A DNA stretch of 64,000 nt from Anaerolentibacter hominis (GTDB lineage Bacteria > Bacillota > Clostridia > Lachnospirales > Lachnospiraceae), in assembly GCF_032380675.1 (NCBI RefSeq), contig NZ_JAWDIX010000001.1, positions 310,001 to 374,000 on the forward strand, written 5' to 3'. Made by a program: the position numbers and the translations under genes. This document shows positions 39,482-48,174 of this stretch, piece by piece; position 1 is the first letter of the stretch; every line of letters begins with the position of its first letter. The notes under the pieces are model-generated. The model saw only the letters and a program-made list of their open reading frames with translations. It had not been told where the DNA came from and made no database searches.

Positions 39482-40156
39482 ATGATTAAAATACTGATTA
39501 TTGAGGATAACGACCATCTGAGAAAAATGGTTCAGGTTTATCTGAAACAGAATGGCTTTGAAACCTTCTGTGCCCGCAATGGAAAAGAGGCGCTGGAAAT
39601 ATTTGAGCATGTGATGGTGGATCTGGCGGTATGCGATATTATGATGCCGGAGATGGACGGCTTTGAACTGATCAGCCAGCTGCGGGAGAATCACTATACG
39701 CTTCCGATCCTGATTATGACAGCCAAAGATTCCAGGGAGGATATCATAAAGGGATTTCGCATCGGTACGGATGATTATATGGTAAAACCCATAGATCTGG
39801 AAGAAATGCTGATGCGTATCCGTGCTCTGCTGCGCCGGTCCAATATTGTAAATGAAAACCGGCTGACCATCGGGGCGGTGACGCTGGATGAAGATACGCT
39901 GACGGTTACCCGGGAGAACAGGGCAGTGGTATTGCCTCAGAAAGAATTTCTGCTGCTGGCAAAGCTATTGTCTTACCCTGGAAAAATCTTTACCAGAATG
40001 CAGCTGATGGACGAAATCTGGGGTTATGATATCGAAAGTGAAGAGCAGACGGTGAATGTCCATATCAGCAGACTGCGGGATAAATTCCAGGACGTTCCGG
40101 AGTTTTCCATTGTCACTGTCCGGGGTGTGGGCTACAAAGCGGAGGTCTACCGGTGA
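39482..40156 (+). CDS. OmpR-family response regulator
   Basis: A 224-residue regulator: receiver with EDND (8-11), Asp52 in VCDIMMPEMDG and Lys in MVKPIDLEEM, then a winged-helix domain (about 125-220, ending VRGVGYKAEV). ATG 39482 follows AAAAGG. It lies 61 bp after the RND gene and overlaps the kinase gene by 4 bp, so it probably controls the exporter, perhaps through the tandem 11-bp repeat at 35368. Confidence 0.94.
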   Translation: MIKILIIEDNDHLRKMVQVYLKQNGFETFCARNGKEALEIFEHVMVDLAVCDIMMPEMDGFELISQLRENHYTLPILIMTAKDSREDIIKGFRIGTDDYMVKPIDLEEMLMRIRALLRRSNIVNENRLTIGAVTLDEDTLTVTRENRAVVLPQKEFLLLAKLLSYPGKIFTRMQLMDEIWGYDIESEEQTVNVHISRLRDKFQDVPEFSIVTVRGVGYKAEVYR

Positions 40157-41457
40157 AAAAAGCGATGTGGCAGTTTAAAAATTCAATCAAGGGAAAACTG
40201 ATCCTTCCCATGTGCCTGGCGGTTTTGATTATTGACGTGATTGTTTTCTGCATTTTTCTTCCGCTGGGTTCCCGCTGGCTGGTGCATTCTCTGGAAGAGC
40301 GGTTTACAGCCGCGATTGACAACCTGCAGTCGATGAATTTGTCCCGCCTGGAAATGGAACAGCTGGGAAAACTGGGGTACCGGATTCATTTTATGACAGA
40401 AGAAGAACTGGACGGCCTGAATCTGACCCTGGAACAGAAAGAGGAATTAAACCGGACCGGGAGACTGATCTCTCTGAGCGGACGGAGCAAGAACTGGGTG
40501 ATAGCGGCAAAAACAGGCAGCCAGTATGCAATTTATCCCACCGAAAGTTATATTATGATGATTGAAAGCGGGATGAAGGCGGTATTCTGGAGCCTGACGG
40601 TAAGTTTTGGCGCCTGTGCCCTGGCGATTATTTTTACCGTGCGGAAGGTGACAAAACCGGTGGCGGAGCTGGCGGTTGCGGCAAATAAGATTGCGGAAGG
40701 CGACTTCGACGTATACATCGAGAATGACGGGCAGGACGAGATGGCCCGCCTGACCAGGCGGTTTAACCATATGGCGAGCGAGCTGAAACAGACGGAATAT
40801 ATGCAGAAGGATTTTCTGGACAGCATGTCCCATGAGTTTAAGACTCCGATATCCGCAATCAAGGGTTTTGCCACTATTCTCCAAAATGGCGGCATCCCGG
40901 AGGAGGATAAACAGGAATATCTGGGGATTATTCTGGATGAATCCAACCGCCTCTCGGAGCTGGCCACGAATATCCTGAATTTATCCCGTCTGGAGAATAT
41001 GGAGCGGATCGAGAAAAGTGAAAGTTTTTATCTGGATGAACAGCTGAGAAAGACGATTGTGATCCTGGAACGGCAGTGGTCCAGAAAGAAAATAACGTTC
41101 GAAGTGGAACTGGAATCGGTGGAATATACTGGGAAAAGCGAGAGCCTGATGCAGGTGTGGATCAATATTATCGGAAATGCGATCAAGTTTTCTCCGGAGA
41201 AAAGCATAATAAGGATTTTCTTGGAACATCACGGCGGCGGAGCGCGGATTATCGTGGAGGACCATGGCTGCGGTATGGATGAAAATACCAGAAAACATAT
41301 TTTTGACCGTTTTTATCAGAAAGACCAGGCAGGAACGGACGGTGGTATCGGGCTGGGGCTTTCGATCGCCAAACGAATCGTTGATCTGAGCGGCGGCCAG
41401 ATTCTGGCAGAAAGCGAGCCCGGCAGAGGAAGCCGTTTTATCGTGGAACTGCCGTAG
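40153..41457 (+). CDS. Sensor histidine kinase
   Basis: A 434-residue kinase. Membrane helices at about 15-37 and 138-160 enclose a 100-residue external sensor; HAMP (about 160-212), HisKA with SMSHEFKTPISAIKG (His227) and HATPase (DHGCGM, GIGLGLSIAK) follow. GTG 40153 overlaps the regulator stop. The partner of the preceding regulator; the signal is unknown but its link to the RND exporter suggests membrane-active compounds. Confidence 0.93.
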   Translation: MKKAMWQFKNSIKGKLILPMCLAVLIIDVIVFCIFLPLGSRWLVHSLEERFTAAIDNLQSMNLSRLEMEQLGKLGYRIHFMTEEELDGLNLTLEQKEELNRTGRLISLSGRSKNWVIAAKTGSQYAIYPTESYIMMIESGMKAVFWSLTVSFGACALAIIFTVRKVTKPVAELAVAANKIAEGDFDVYIENDGQDEMARLTRRFNHMASELKQTEYMQKDFLDSMSHEFKTPISAIKGFATILQNGGIPEEDKQEYLGIILDESNRLSELATNILNLSRLENMERIEKSESFYLDEQLRKTIVILERQWSRKKITFEVELESVEYTGKSESLMQVWINIIGNAIKFSPEKSIIRIFLEHHGGGARIIVEDHGCGMDENTRKHIFDRFYQKDQAGTDGGIGLGLSIAKRIVDLSGGQILAESEPGRGSRFIVELP

Positions 41458-41470
41458 AGATAGTAGATCC

Positions 41471-41503
41471 GGGGCGGAGTCAGTCTGATTCTGTCCCTTT
41501 TTT
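41471..41503 (+). terminator. Terminator after the RND two-component system
   Basis: GGGGCGGAGTC (41471-41481) pairs with GATTCTGTCCC (41487-41497, three G-U pairs), followed by six T. Confidence 0.75.
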
Positions 41504-41636
41504 GTGATATAGGAAATAACGTTCTTTACATAACAAAAAGCTTTGATGTGCACGGGGAATTGATGTGGGTTTGCCCGCTTTGTTCTGCAAAATTGCCCTT
41601 GAAATTTCCGGTTCGATCCTTTATACTTAAATCCAC

Positions 41637-41782
41637 AGCGTGTGGCTTAACTGCGTAAATCCAGTTGATTGTCACACGCTCTTTGTTTCATTTGGGACAC
41701 AAATCCTGTGAAACAAAACTATTTTTCAAGCGTGTGGCCCGGGGCATAAATCCAGCTTTCCGGTACCCGCGCTTTTTCTTTT
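41637..41782 (+). ncRNA. Structured leader of the MATE gene, probable guanidine-IV (mepA motif) riboswitch
   Basis: Two hairpins, AGCGTGTG/CACACGCT (41637-41680) and TGTTTCA/TGAAACA (41684-41715), precede an intrinsic terminator (AGCG...CGCT, 41729-41773, then TTTTTCTTTT) that ends 40 bp before the start codon. The loop sequence TCCA (41660-41663) can pair with TGGG (41693-41696) as a loop-loop contact. The phrase AAATCC recurs four times (in 41630-41752), and AGCGTGTGGC occurs in both the first hairpin and the terminator, so the 5' arm of the terminator resembles the aptamer arm. Guanidine-IV riboswitches, two hairpins with a loop-loop pseudoknot plus terminator, control mepA-type MATE genes in Clostridia. 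Identity rests on position and layout, not on a covariance model. Confidence 0.5.
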
Positions 41783-41821
41783 GTCCAAAAATGACAAGAT
41801 GTATTTAAGGAGGTTCTTTTC

Positions 41822-43264
41822 ATGAATGAAACAAACACCAATGCCTTTCTGGAACAGGAAAAACTTGGCACATTGATGAGAAAATATGCAATTCCCTGTA
41901 TTATTTCTCTTCTTGTGGCGGCGCTGTATAATATTGTGGATCAAATTTTTATTGCCAATGCGTCTTATCTGGGTTCCTATGGAAATGCGGCAAATACAGT
42001 AGTCTTTCCACTGACGGTGGTCTCTCTGGCAGCGGCTGTAATGATTGGAGACGGCTGCTGTGCCTTTGTCAGCATCAGCCTGGGGGCTAAAAATCAAGAA
42101 GATGCCCATATCAGCATCGGCAATTCGATTCTGCTGTGTGTTATCGCCGGACTGGCGCTTACCGCTTTCTATTTTTTGTTTCAGAATCAACTGCTGTCTG
42201 CGTTCGGAGGGCGTGTGAATGAGGAAACCTGGATTCAGTCGAAAGAATATTTCACGTATATTTCAATGGGTATTCCGTTCTATATGTTTGGTCAGGCTAT
42301 GAATCCTGTGATCCGTTCTGACGGCAGCCCTAAATTTGCCATGTTTTCCACACTGGCAGGAGCCCTCACCAATGTGATCCTGGACCCGATCTTTATTTTT
42401 GTCTTCCGCTGGGGTATGATGGGCGCGGCAGTGGCGACTGTGATCGGTCAGGTTTTAACTGCCGTACTTGCTGTATGGTATCTCTTTCATATGAAGGCGG
42501 TAAAACTGCAGAAGAAGAGTTTTAAACTGAACAGAAGAATTGTATGCCGGTTTATTCCGTTGGGTATATGCAGCTTCTTATCCCAGATTTCTCTGGTTGC
42601 CGCGATGGCTGCTATCAATAATATGATACGGAAATATGGCGCCGCAGATCCCGTGTTCGGCCAGGATGCGTACGCACAGATTCCTATGGCAGTAGTGGGA
42701 ATCGTAATGAAATTCTTTCAGATTGTTATTTCCGCGGTCGTTGGTATGGCTGCCGGCTGCATCCCAATCGTAGGTTATAATATCGGCGCCGGACGAAATG
42801 ACAGGGCCAAAAAGCTGTTTACCTATCTGCTTACCGCGGAAGCCTGTGTGGGGGCAGTTTCTCTGTTTATAGCGGAGGTACTGCCGGGACAGCTGATCCG
42901 GGTGTTCGGTGCGGCAAATGAAAGCGTTTATTACACACAATTTGCTATAAAAGCATTCCGGATCTATCTTTGCATGCTGATTCTGGCCTGCATCAATAAA
43001 GCAGCTTTTATTTATCTGCAATCCTTGGGAAAAGCTCTGCTTTCCACGCTGCTCTCTATGATCAGGGAGGTCGTCTTTGGGGTAGGATTTGCCCTGGTAC
43101 TTCCGGTATTCTTTGGTCTGGACGGCGTCCTTTATTCCATGCCAGCCGCGGATATTCTGACCTTCTTTATCTCGCTGGCCGCGATTATACACACCTATAA
43201 GACCCTCCGTGAAGCTCCACAGGGAGTGAGAAGAGAACAAAAAGAAAAGCTTGCAGAGAACTAG
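41822..43264 (+). CDS. MATE family multidrug exporter (MepA-like)
   Basis: A 480-residue twelve-helix transporter. N-terminal MRKYAIPCIISLLVAALYN and IVDQIFIAN, then the second-half counterpart GMAAGCIPIVGYNIGAGR, are MATE signatures. It exports cationic drugs or metabolites with Na+ or H+ exchange. A strong AAGGAGG lies before ATG 41822. The structured leader upstream suggests ligand-controlled termination; if it is a guanidine riboswitch the natural substrate may be guanidine-related. It ends directly against the convergent M20 gene. Confidence 0.93.
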   Translation: MNETNTNAFLEQEKLGTLMRKYAIPCIISLLVAALYNIVDQIFIANASYLGSYGNAANTVVFPLTVVSLAAAVMIGDGCCAFVSISLGAKNQEDAHISIGNSILLCVIAGLALTAFYFLFQNQLLSAFGGRVNEETWIQSKEYFTYISMGIPFYMFGQAMNPVIRSDGSPKFAMFSTLAGALTNVILDPIFIFVFRWGMMGAAVATVIGQVLTAVLAVWYLFHMKAVKLQKKSFKLNRRIVCRFIPLGICSFLSQISLVAAMAAINNMIRKYGAADPVFGQDAYAQIPMAVVGIVMKFFQIVISAVVGMAAGCIPIVGYNIGAGRNDRAKKLFTYLLTAEACVGAVSLFIAEVLPGQLIRVFGAANESVYYTQFAIKAFRIYLCMLILACINKAAFIYLQSLGKALLSTLLSMIREVVFGVGFALVLPVFFGLDGVLYSMPAADILTFFISLAAIIHTYKTLREAPQGVRREQKEKLAEN

Positions 43265-44476
43265 CTAGCCTTTCTTCTTATAGGAGGGATCGGACAGAAA
43301 GTCAAGCGCAATTTTAGCCAGCGCATAGGCCCCCATCGGAAGAATATCTTCTTCCAGCGCAAATGCAGGGCTGTGGAGTGAGAAATAAGGCGCGCTTCCC
43401 TCAGGAGCACAGCCTAAAAAGAGATAGCTGGCGGGTACCTGCTCACTGAAATAGCAAAAATCATCCCCGATCATCTTCAGGTCCCCGGCTGTGGTAAACG
43501 TGAAATCTCTCCTGATGCTCCTGCGGGCAAGTTCGGAATATAAGGGATTGTTATAGACAGCAAAACCGCCGCTCCAGTATTCCAGAGCGAAGGATACCGG
43601 ATATGCGGCATCTGCTTCCAGCAGAATCCGGTCGATGCCATCCCAGATTAAGGTTCTGGCTGCCGACGTCTGCGTGCGTACAGTACCCTGTATAATGACA
43701 GAATCCGGAATTACGGCCGGAGCGCTGCCGCCCCTGATGGAACAGAGCTGTACCACGGCTTTTTCACCGGCCGGAGCGACAGAATGAAGCGCCCGGATAC
43801 GCTCATATATTTTTACCGCAGGGAGAAGCGGGTCACGGGACTTCTCGGGGAAAGCACCATGACCGCCCTGACCGGTAACTGTTATAGTGAAAAAATCAGG
43901 ATTGGCCGTAACAGGCCCGTCTTCCAGAGTAATACAACCTGCTTTGTGAGTAGGATCTACATGCAGGGCAACGGCATAGTCAACGGAGGGATGCTTTAAA
44001 ATACCTTCCTGCACGATCTGGCGGCCTCCGCCTTTGCCTTCCTCCGCCGGCTGGAAACAGAGTACAACATTTCCATGCAGACGATCCTTTCTATGATTCA
44101 AGATTCGTCCTGCCCCAAGAAGCATCGACATATGTGCATCGTGCCCGCAGGCATGCATCACACCCGGACGGCACGAAGCAAAACGAAAAGAGGAAGCCTC
44201 CTGAACCGGCAGTGCGTCCATATCTGCCCTCAGCAAGATCGTCTTTCCGGGGGCAGATCCCCGGATCAGACCCTTGACTCCTGTTTCACATACCTGAGTC
44301 CAGGGAATTCCCTCTACATTTAGACTGGAGCGTATATATTCCGATGTCTGTCTTTCTTCTCTGCTGAGCTCCGGATTCTTATGAAAATACCGCCGGTCCT
44401 TTATCAGCTGTTCCCGCATATTCAGGGCTGACTGCTTTATGTCGTTCATCTGTGTACCCACACCTTCCCGCCGCAT
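43265..44476 (-). CDS. M20 family amidohydrolase
   Basis: A 403-residue metallo-amidohydrolase of the M20D type. Metal and catalytic residues are in RADMDALPV, MHACGHDAHMS, PAEEGKGGG and ALHVD; the dimerisation domain spans about 185-300. It likely cleaves N-acyl or hippurate/indole-conjugate-type amino-acid amides. ATG 44476 has AAAGGAAG very close; ATG 44449 is an alternative. Its stop codon abuts the MATE stop codon; no terminator is visible between them. Confidence 0.92.
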   Translation of the reverse strand: MRREGVGTQMNDIKQSALNMREQLIKDRRYFHKNPELSREERQTSEYIRSSLNVEGIPWTQVCETGVKGLIRGSAPGKTILLRADMDALPVQEASSFRFASCRPGVMHACGHDAHMSMLLGAGRILNHRKDRLHGNVVLCFQPAEEGKGGGRQIVQEGILKHPSVDYAVALHVDPTHKAGCITLEDGPVTANPDFFTITVTGQGGHGAFPEKSRDPLLPAVKIYERIRALHSVAPAGEKAVVQLCSIRGGSAPAVIPDSVIIQGTVRTQTSAARTLIWDGIDRILLEADAAYPVSFALEYWSGGFAVYNNPLYSELARRSIRRDFTFTTAGDLKMIGDDFCYFSEQVPASYLFLGCAPEGSAPYFSLHSPAFALEEDILPMGAYALAKIALDFLSDPSYKKKG

Positions 44477-44653
44477 CTTCCTTTTGACTGTGATCTGCTT
44501 TTAATACTATTTTAAACGCCGTCCGGCTATTTTACAAGACAGAGAAGGGGCTGCACAAAACGAAAATATGCTATTCCGGCAGCGTAGTTTCTTCCTTATT
44601 ATATAGTCAGTATGTTCTGCAGAGACTGCTTTTTCCTTCGTTTTCAAGGCCGG

Positions 44654-44687
44654 CAAAGCGCTAAAAACTGGAAAACGGCGCTCTTTG
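44654..44687 (+). promoter_or_regulatory. Dyad upstream of the liv promoter
   Basis: CAAAGCGC (44654-44661) and GCGCTCTTTG (44678-44687) form an imperfect dyad with a one-base bulge, ending 4 bp before the -35 box. Possible activator or repressor site. Confidence 0.35.
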
Positions 44688-44691
44688 ACGC

Positions 44692-44720
44692 TTGACATTT
44701 ATAAAGTAATAGAGTAATAT
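44692..44720 (+). promoter_or_regulatory. Promoter of livJ
   Basis: TTGACA (44692-44697), 17-bp spacer, TAATAT (44715-44720), 48 bp before the start codon. Confidence 0.85.
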
Positions 44721-44768
44721 CGGTTAGGAAAATATCTAACAGCTAGTATTTTGTAGGAGGAAGAAGAA

Positions 44769-46001
44769 ATGAAAAGCGTAAAGAAAATCATGGCTCTTCT
44801 TTTGGTCCTGGTTCTTGCTGTATCCAGCATGACCGGCTGTTCCAAAGAGGAAGAGGGAAAAGAAAATGATACTCCGTCAGCCAATGACGGCAATGACGCT
44901 GCTGACGATCAGGGCTCTGATGCTGCTGATGGTGCAGCCGACGGCGAGAATGTATTCCTGATTGGTTCCAGCGGACCGTTAACCGGCCAGGCATCTTCTT
45001 ACGGCATCTCTGTAAAACAGGGCGCTGAAGTTGCAATCAATGAGATCAATGAAGCGGGCGGTGTAAAAGTAGGAGATAAGACTTATACTTTGAAATTACA
45101 GATGGAAGACGATGAAGCAACTGAGGACAAGGCTATTACTGCATATAATACCCTGATGGATGCCGGTATGAACGCATTCATGGGTACTGTAACAACAGGG
45201 GCCTGCCTGGCAGTGATCGACAGCTCCTATGCAGACGGTATTCTGCAGCTGACACCTTCAGCATCCGCAGCAGCAGTTACAGAGCATGAAAACAGCTTCC
45301 GTCTCTGCTTTACCGATCCCCTTCAGGGAATTACCATGGCTGATTTCGCTTATGATACACTGGGCTTAAAGACAGCGGCTGTTCTTTACACCAATGCAGA
45401 GGACTACAGCAGCGGTATGATGGAAGCTTTTGTTGAAGAGTTCGAAGCAAAAGGCGGCAAGGTTCTCGCGAACGAAGTATTTGGTGTAGAAGATGTTGAC
45501 TTTACAACACAGCTTACCAAGATTAAAAAGACAAATGCAGAATGTATTTTTGTTCCATATTATTATCAGGCAGCTACTTACATTACAAAACAGGCAAAAG
45601 AGCTTGGTATTGAAACACAGTTCCTGGGCGGTGACGGCTGGGACGGCGTTTTAGGAACCGTAACTGATACAAGTACGGTAGAAGGCGCAATCTTCCTGAG
45701 CCCGTTCTTTGCAGCAGATGAAGATCCGCTTGTAAAATCTTTCGTAGAGAAATATCAGGCAGCATATAATGCAACACCGGATCAGTTTGCGGCAGACGGT
45801 TATGACTGTGTTTATGTTATCAAGGCGGCAATGGAAAAAGCAGGCAGCATTGAAGGCGCAGATCTGATCGCTGCGATGCCGGAAATCTCCATCGACGGTC
45901 TGACCGGCAAGGGACTTTCCTTTACACCGGAAGGCGAGCCGAACAAAGCGGCAACCTTTATTAAAATCGTAGACGGAGCCTATACTTCCCTGGCTCAGTA
46001 A
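44769..46001 (+). CDS. livJ: Branched-chain amino-acid ABC transporter binding lipoprotein
   Basis: A 410-residue lipoprotein. Signal peptide with lipobox MTGC (Cys24), an acidic Asp/Ala/Gly linker (27-58), then the Leu/Ile/Val-binding-type domain (GSSGPLTGQASSYG, VKQGAEVAINEINEAGG). It captures branched-chain or related amino acids for LivHMGF. The coding sequence uses a more regular set of codons than its neighbours, consistent with high expression. A terminator follows, so it is made in excess over the membrane parts. Confidence 0.93.
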   Translation: MKSVKKIMALLLVLVLAVSSMTGCSKEEEGKENDTPSANDGNDAADDQGSDAADGAADGENVFLIGSSGPLTGQASSYGISVKQGAEVAINEINEAGGVKVGDKTYTLKLQMEDDEATEDKAITAYNTLMDAGMNAFMGTVTTGACLAVIDSSYADGILQLTPSASAAAVTEHENSFRLCFTDPLQGITMADFAYDTLGLKTAAVLYTNAEDYSSGMMEAFVEEFEAKGGKVLANEVFGVEDVDFTTQLTKIKKTNAECIFVPYYYQAATYITKQAKELGIETQFLGGDGWDGVLGTVTDTSTVEGAIFLSPFFAADEDPLVKSFVEKYQAAYNATPDQFAADGYDCVYVIKAAMEKAGSIEGADLIAAMPEISIDGLTGKGLSFTPEGEPNKAATFIKIVDGAYTSLAQ

Positions 46002-46024
46002 TAGTACATGATCGTACGGATCTT

Positions 46025-46057
46025 AAAAGCGGACAGAATTCGTTCTGTCCGCTTTTT
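46025..46057 (+). terminator. Terminator between livJ and livH
   Basis: Perfect 14-bp stem (46025-46038 with 46043-46056) capped by a TTCG tetraloop, ending in TTTTT. Confidence 0.92.
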
Positions 46058-46090
46058 CAATGTAAGAGAATAAAGACGATTTCCAAACAG

Positions 46091-46153
46091 GTACCTCCGG
46101 TCAGGGGAGCCCCGTTAATCTTCGGGAAAGCCGCGGTTTTCGGCTCTCGGTAC
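46091..46153 (+). other. Possible structured RNA before livH
   Basis: GTACC (46091-46095) can pair with GGTAC (46149-46153) and encloses two small hairpins, CCCG/CGGG around 46111-46126 and GCCG/CGGC around 46130-46144, a three-way-junction shape. It lies upstream of the livH promoter, so it would belong to livJ read-through or to a separate small RNA. Unrecognised. Confidence 0.3.
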
Positions 46154-46163
46154 AAATTTTGTC

Positions 46164-46192
46164 TTGCACAATACACTACATTATATTAAAAT
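46164..46192 (+). promoter_or_regulatory. Promoter of livHMGF
   Basis: TTGCAC (46164-46169), 17-bp spacer, TAAAAT (46187-46192). An alternative TTGTCT/TATATT pair is shifted by 5 bp. Confidence 0.6.
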
Positions 46193-46236
46193 ATTAAAGT
46201 ATAGCCGTAAAACAGTGTGAAGTGGGAAAGATAACG

Positions 46237-46257
46237 CCGCGGCGGCGCCGCGGTTTT
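46237..46257 (+). promoter_or_regulatory. GC-rich hairpin in the livH leader
   Basis: CCGCGGC (46237-46243), GGC loop, GCCGCGG (46247-46253), then TTTT, 29 bp before the livH start. Reads as a leader terminator or stabilising hairpin. Confidence 0.5.
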
Positions 46258-46285
46258 AAGTAAACAGAACAAAAGAGGTGGAAAA

Positions 46286-47173
46286 ATGGAGTTTATCATG
46301 AATTTCCTGGCCCAGATATTGAACGGACTGCGCACAGGAAGTATCTACGCGTTGATTGCATTGGGGTATACCATGGTATATGGTATTGCAAAAATGATCA
46401 ACTTTGCTCACGGCGATATTATTATGGTCGGTGCATATGCACTCTATATTTTTTCTGCGGTTCTCGGACTGCCGATTCCTTTGGCAATTGTCCTGACAAT
46501 CGCAACATGTTCAATTTTGGGTATTACGATTGAACGAATTGCATACAAGCCCCTGCGGAAGGCTCCGTCACTGGCGGTGCTGATTACCGCAATCGGTATG
46601 AGTTTCTTCCTGCAGAGTGCGTCTCTGCTGATTTTCGGGGCGACCCCCATACCATTTGCAACAATTATTAATGTGCCATCTGTTACGCTGGGAAGCCTGA
46701 GTGTCTCCGGCCTTACGATTGTAACGCTTGTAGTAACAGCGGTTGCCATGATCCTGCTGACCTGGTTTATCAATAAGACAAAAGCAGGCAGTGCGATGCG
46801 TGCCGTATCGGAGGATAAGGGAGCGGCAGAACTGATGGGTATTAATGTAAACGGGACGATCTCTCTTACGTTTGCCATCGGTTCCGGACTGGCGGCAGTA
46901 GCAGGTATCCTGTTTATCTGCCAGTATGAATCGCTGCAGCCGACCATGGGCGCTCTGCCGGGCATCAAGGCTTTTGTTGCCGCGGTTCTGGGCGGAATCG
47001 GGAGTGTGCCGGGCGCTATGCTTGGCGGTATCGTGCTGGGCCTGATTGAAAGTCTGTCTAAGGCATATATTTCTACAAAAGTTTCTGATGCTATTGTGTT
47101 CGGCGTGCTGGTTATCGTACTTCTGGTAAAACCATCCGGACTGTTGGGCAGAAAGAAAACGGAGAAAGTGTAG
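46286..47173 (+). CDS. livH: Branched-chain amino-acid ABC permease LivH
   Basis: A 295-residue permease with about eight helices. GLRTGSIYALIALGYTMVYG, KMINFAHGDI and the loop EDKGAAELMGINV are LivH signatures. Forms the membrane channel together with LivM. Start ATG 46286 follows AGAGGTGG. Confidence 0.95.
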   Translation: MEFIMNFLAQILNGLRTGSIYALIALGYTMVYGIAKMINFAHGDIIMVGAYALYIFSAVLGLPIPLAIVLTIATCSILGITIERIAYKPLRKAPSLAVLITAIGMSFFLQSASLLIFGATPIPFATIINVPSVTLGSLSVSGLTIVTLVVTAVAMILLTWFINKTKAGSAMRAVSEDKGAAELMGINVNGTISLTFAIGSGLAAVAGILFICQYESLQPTMGALPGIKAFVAAVLGGIGSVPGAMLGGIVLGLIESLSKAYISTKVSDAIVFGVLVIVLLVKPSGLLGRKKTEKV

Positions 47174-47182
47174 GTGAGACAG

Positions 47183-48172
47183 ATGAAGAAGGAGAAAAAT
47201 ACAAAAAGAAGAAATTTAAGCAGACATATCGTCACGATTGCTGTCGTTCTGCTGGTTTACGCCCTTGTTATGATGGCGGTACAGTTCGGATGGCTGAATC
47301 GGCAGATGATGTCTCTGATTACGCCGGTTTGTGTCAATATTATACTGGCGGTTTCCCTCAACCTGACTACAGGTTTCCTGGGTGAGCTGACGTTAGGCCA
47401 CGCGGGCTTTATGTCCATCGGCGCCTATGCGGGGGCTCTGTTCAGTATCTATGCAGGACTTCCAAGTGTATTGGAATTTATCCTGGCGATTCTGATCGGC
47501 GGTATAGTGGCCGCTGTATTCGGCGTGCTCATCGGTATTCCGGTTCTGCGTCTGAGGGGGGACTATCTGGCGATTGTAACTCTGGCTTTTGGTGAGATTA
47601 TCAAGTCTATTATCAATGTAATCGGAATTACCCAGGGAGCCAAGGGGTTAAATAAAATTCCAACCTATGCGACTTATAAGAGCTTTACGCTTGTTTTTCT
47701 TATTACGGTTATCTGTGTGGTGCTGATCGCCAATCTGGTGAAGTCCAGACATGGACGTGCAATCACTTCCATCCGTGACAATTATATTGCCGCGGAAGCA
47801 GTAGGTATCCCGGTAAGTAAATATAAAGTTCTGGCATTCTCCATTTCCGCATTTTTCGCCGGAATTGCCGGCGTCATCTATGCACATAATGTCAGTATCA
47901 TCAAACCGACTAACTTTGATTATAATAAGTCTATTGAAATCCTGGTAATCGTGGTGCTGGGCGGTATGGGAAGCATTAAGGGTTCCATTATAGCTGCTGT
48001 AATCCTGACGATTCTTCCGGAGCTTTTAAGAAGTGCGGACGACTATCGTATGCTTTTGTATGCGGTTGTCCTGATTGCCATGATGCTGTTTAATAATTCA
48101 CGCTTAAAAACCAGAATTCTGGAGCGGAAGAATTTGAAAATGGCCCAGAAGGCAGAACAGGAGGAGAGCTGA
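47183..48172 (+). CDS. livM: Branched-chain amino-acid ABC permease LivM
   Basis: A 329-residue permease with about nine helices. NLTTGFLGELTLGHAGFMSI, IRDNYIAAEAVGI and VVLGGMGSIKGSI are LivM signatures. ATG 47183 is preferred to GTG 47174 because AGGTGAG lies 5 bp upstream. It follows livH by 9 bp and precedes livG by 2 bp. Confidence 0.94.
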   Translation: MKKEKNTKRRNLSRHIVTIAVVLLVYALVMMAVQFGWLNRQMMSLITPVCVNIILAVSLNLTTGFLGELTLGHAGFMSIGAYAGALFSIYAGLPSVLEFILAILIGGIVAAVFGVLIGIPVLRLRGDYLAIVTLAFGEIIKSIINVIGITQGAKGLNKIPTYATYKSFTLVFLITVICVVLIANLVKSRHGRAITSIRDNYIAAEAVGIPVSKYKVLAFSISAFFAGIAGVIYAHNVSIIKPTNFDYNKSIEILVIVVLGGMGSIKGSIIAAVILTILPELLRSADDYRMLLYAVVLIAMMLFNNSRLKTRILERKNLKMAQKAEQEES

Positions 48173-48174
48173 TT

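Noticed and set aside
46002..46285. T-box leader before livH
   Set aside because: I could not find a T-box sequence or matching antiterminator; the structures seen do not follow that plan.
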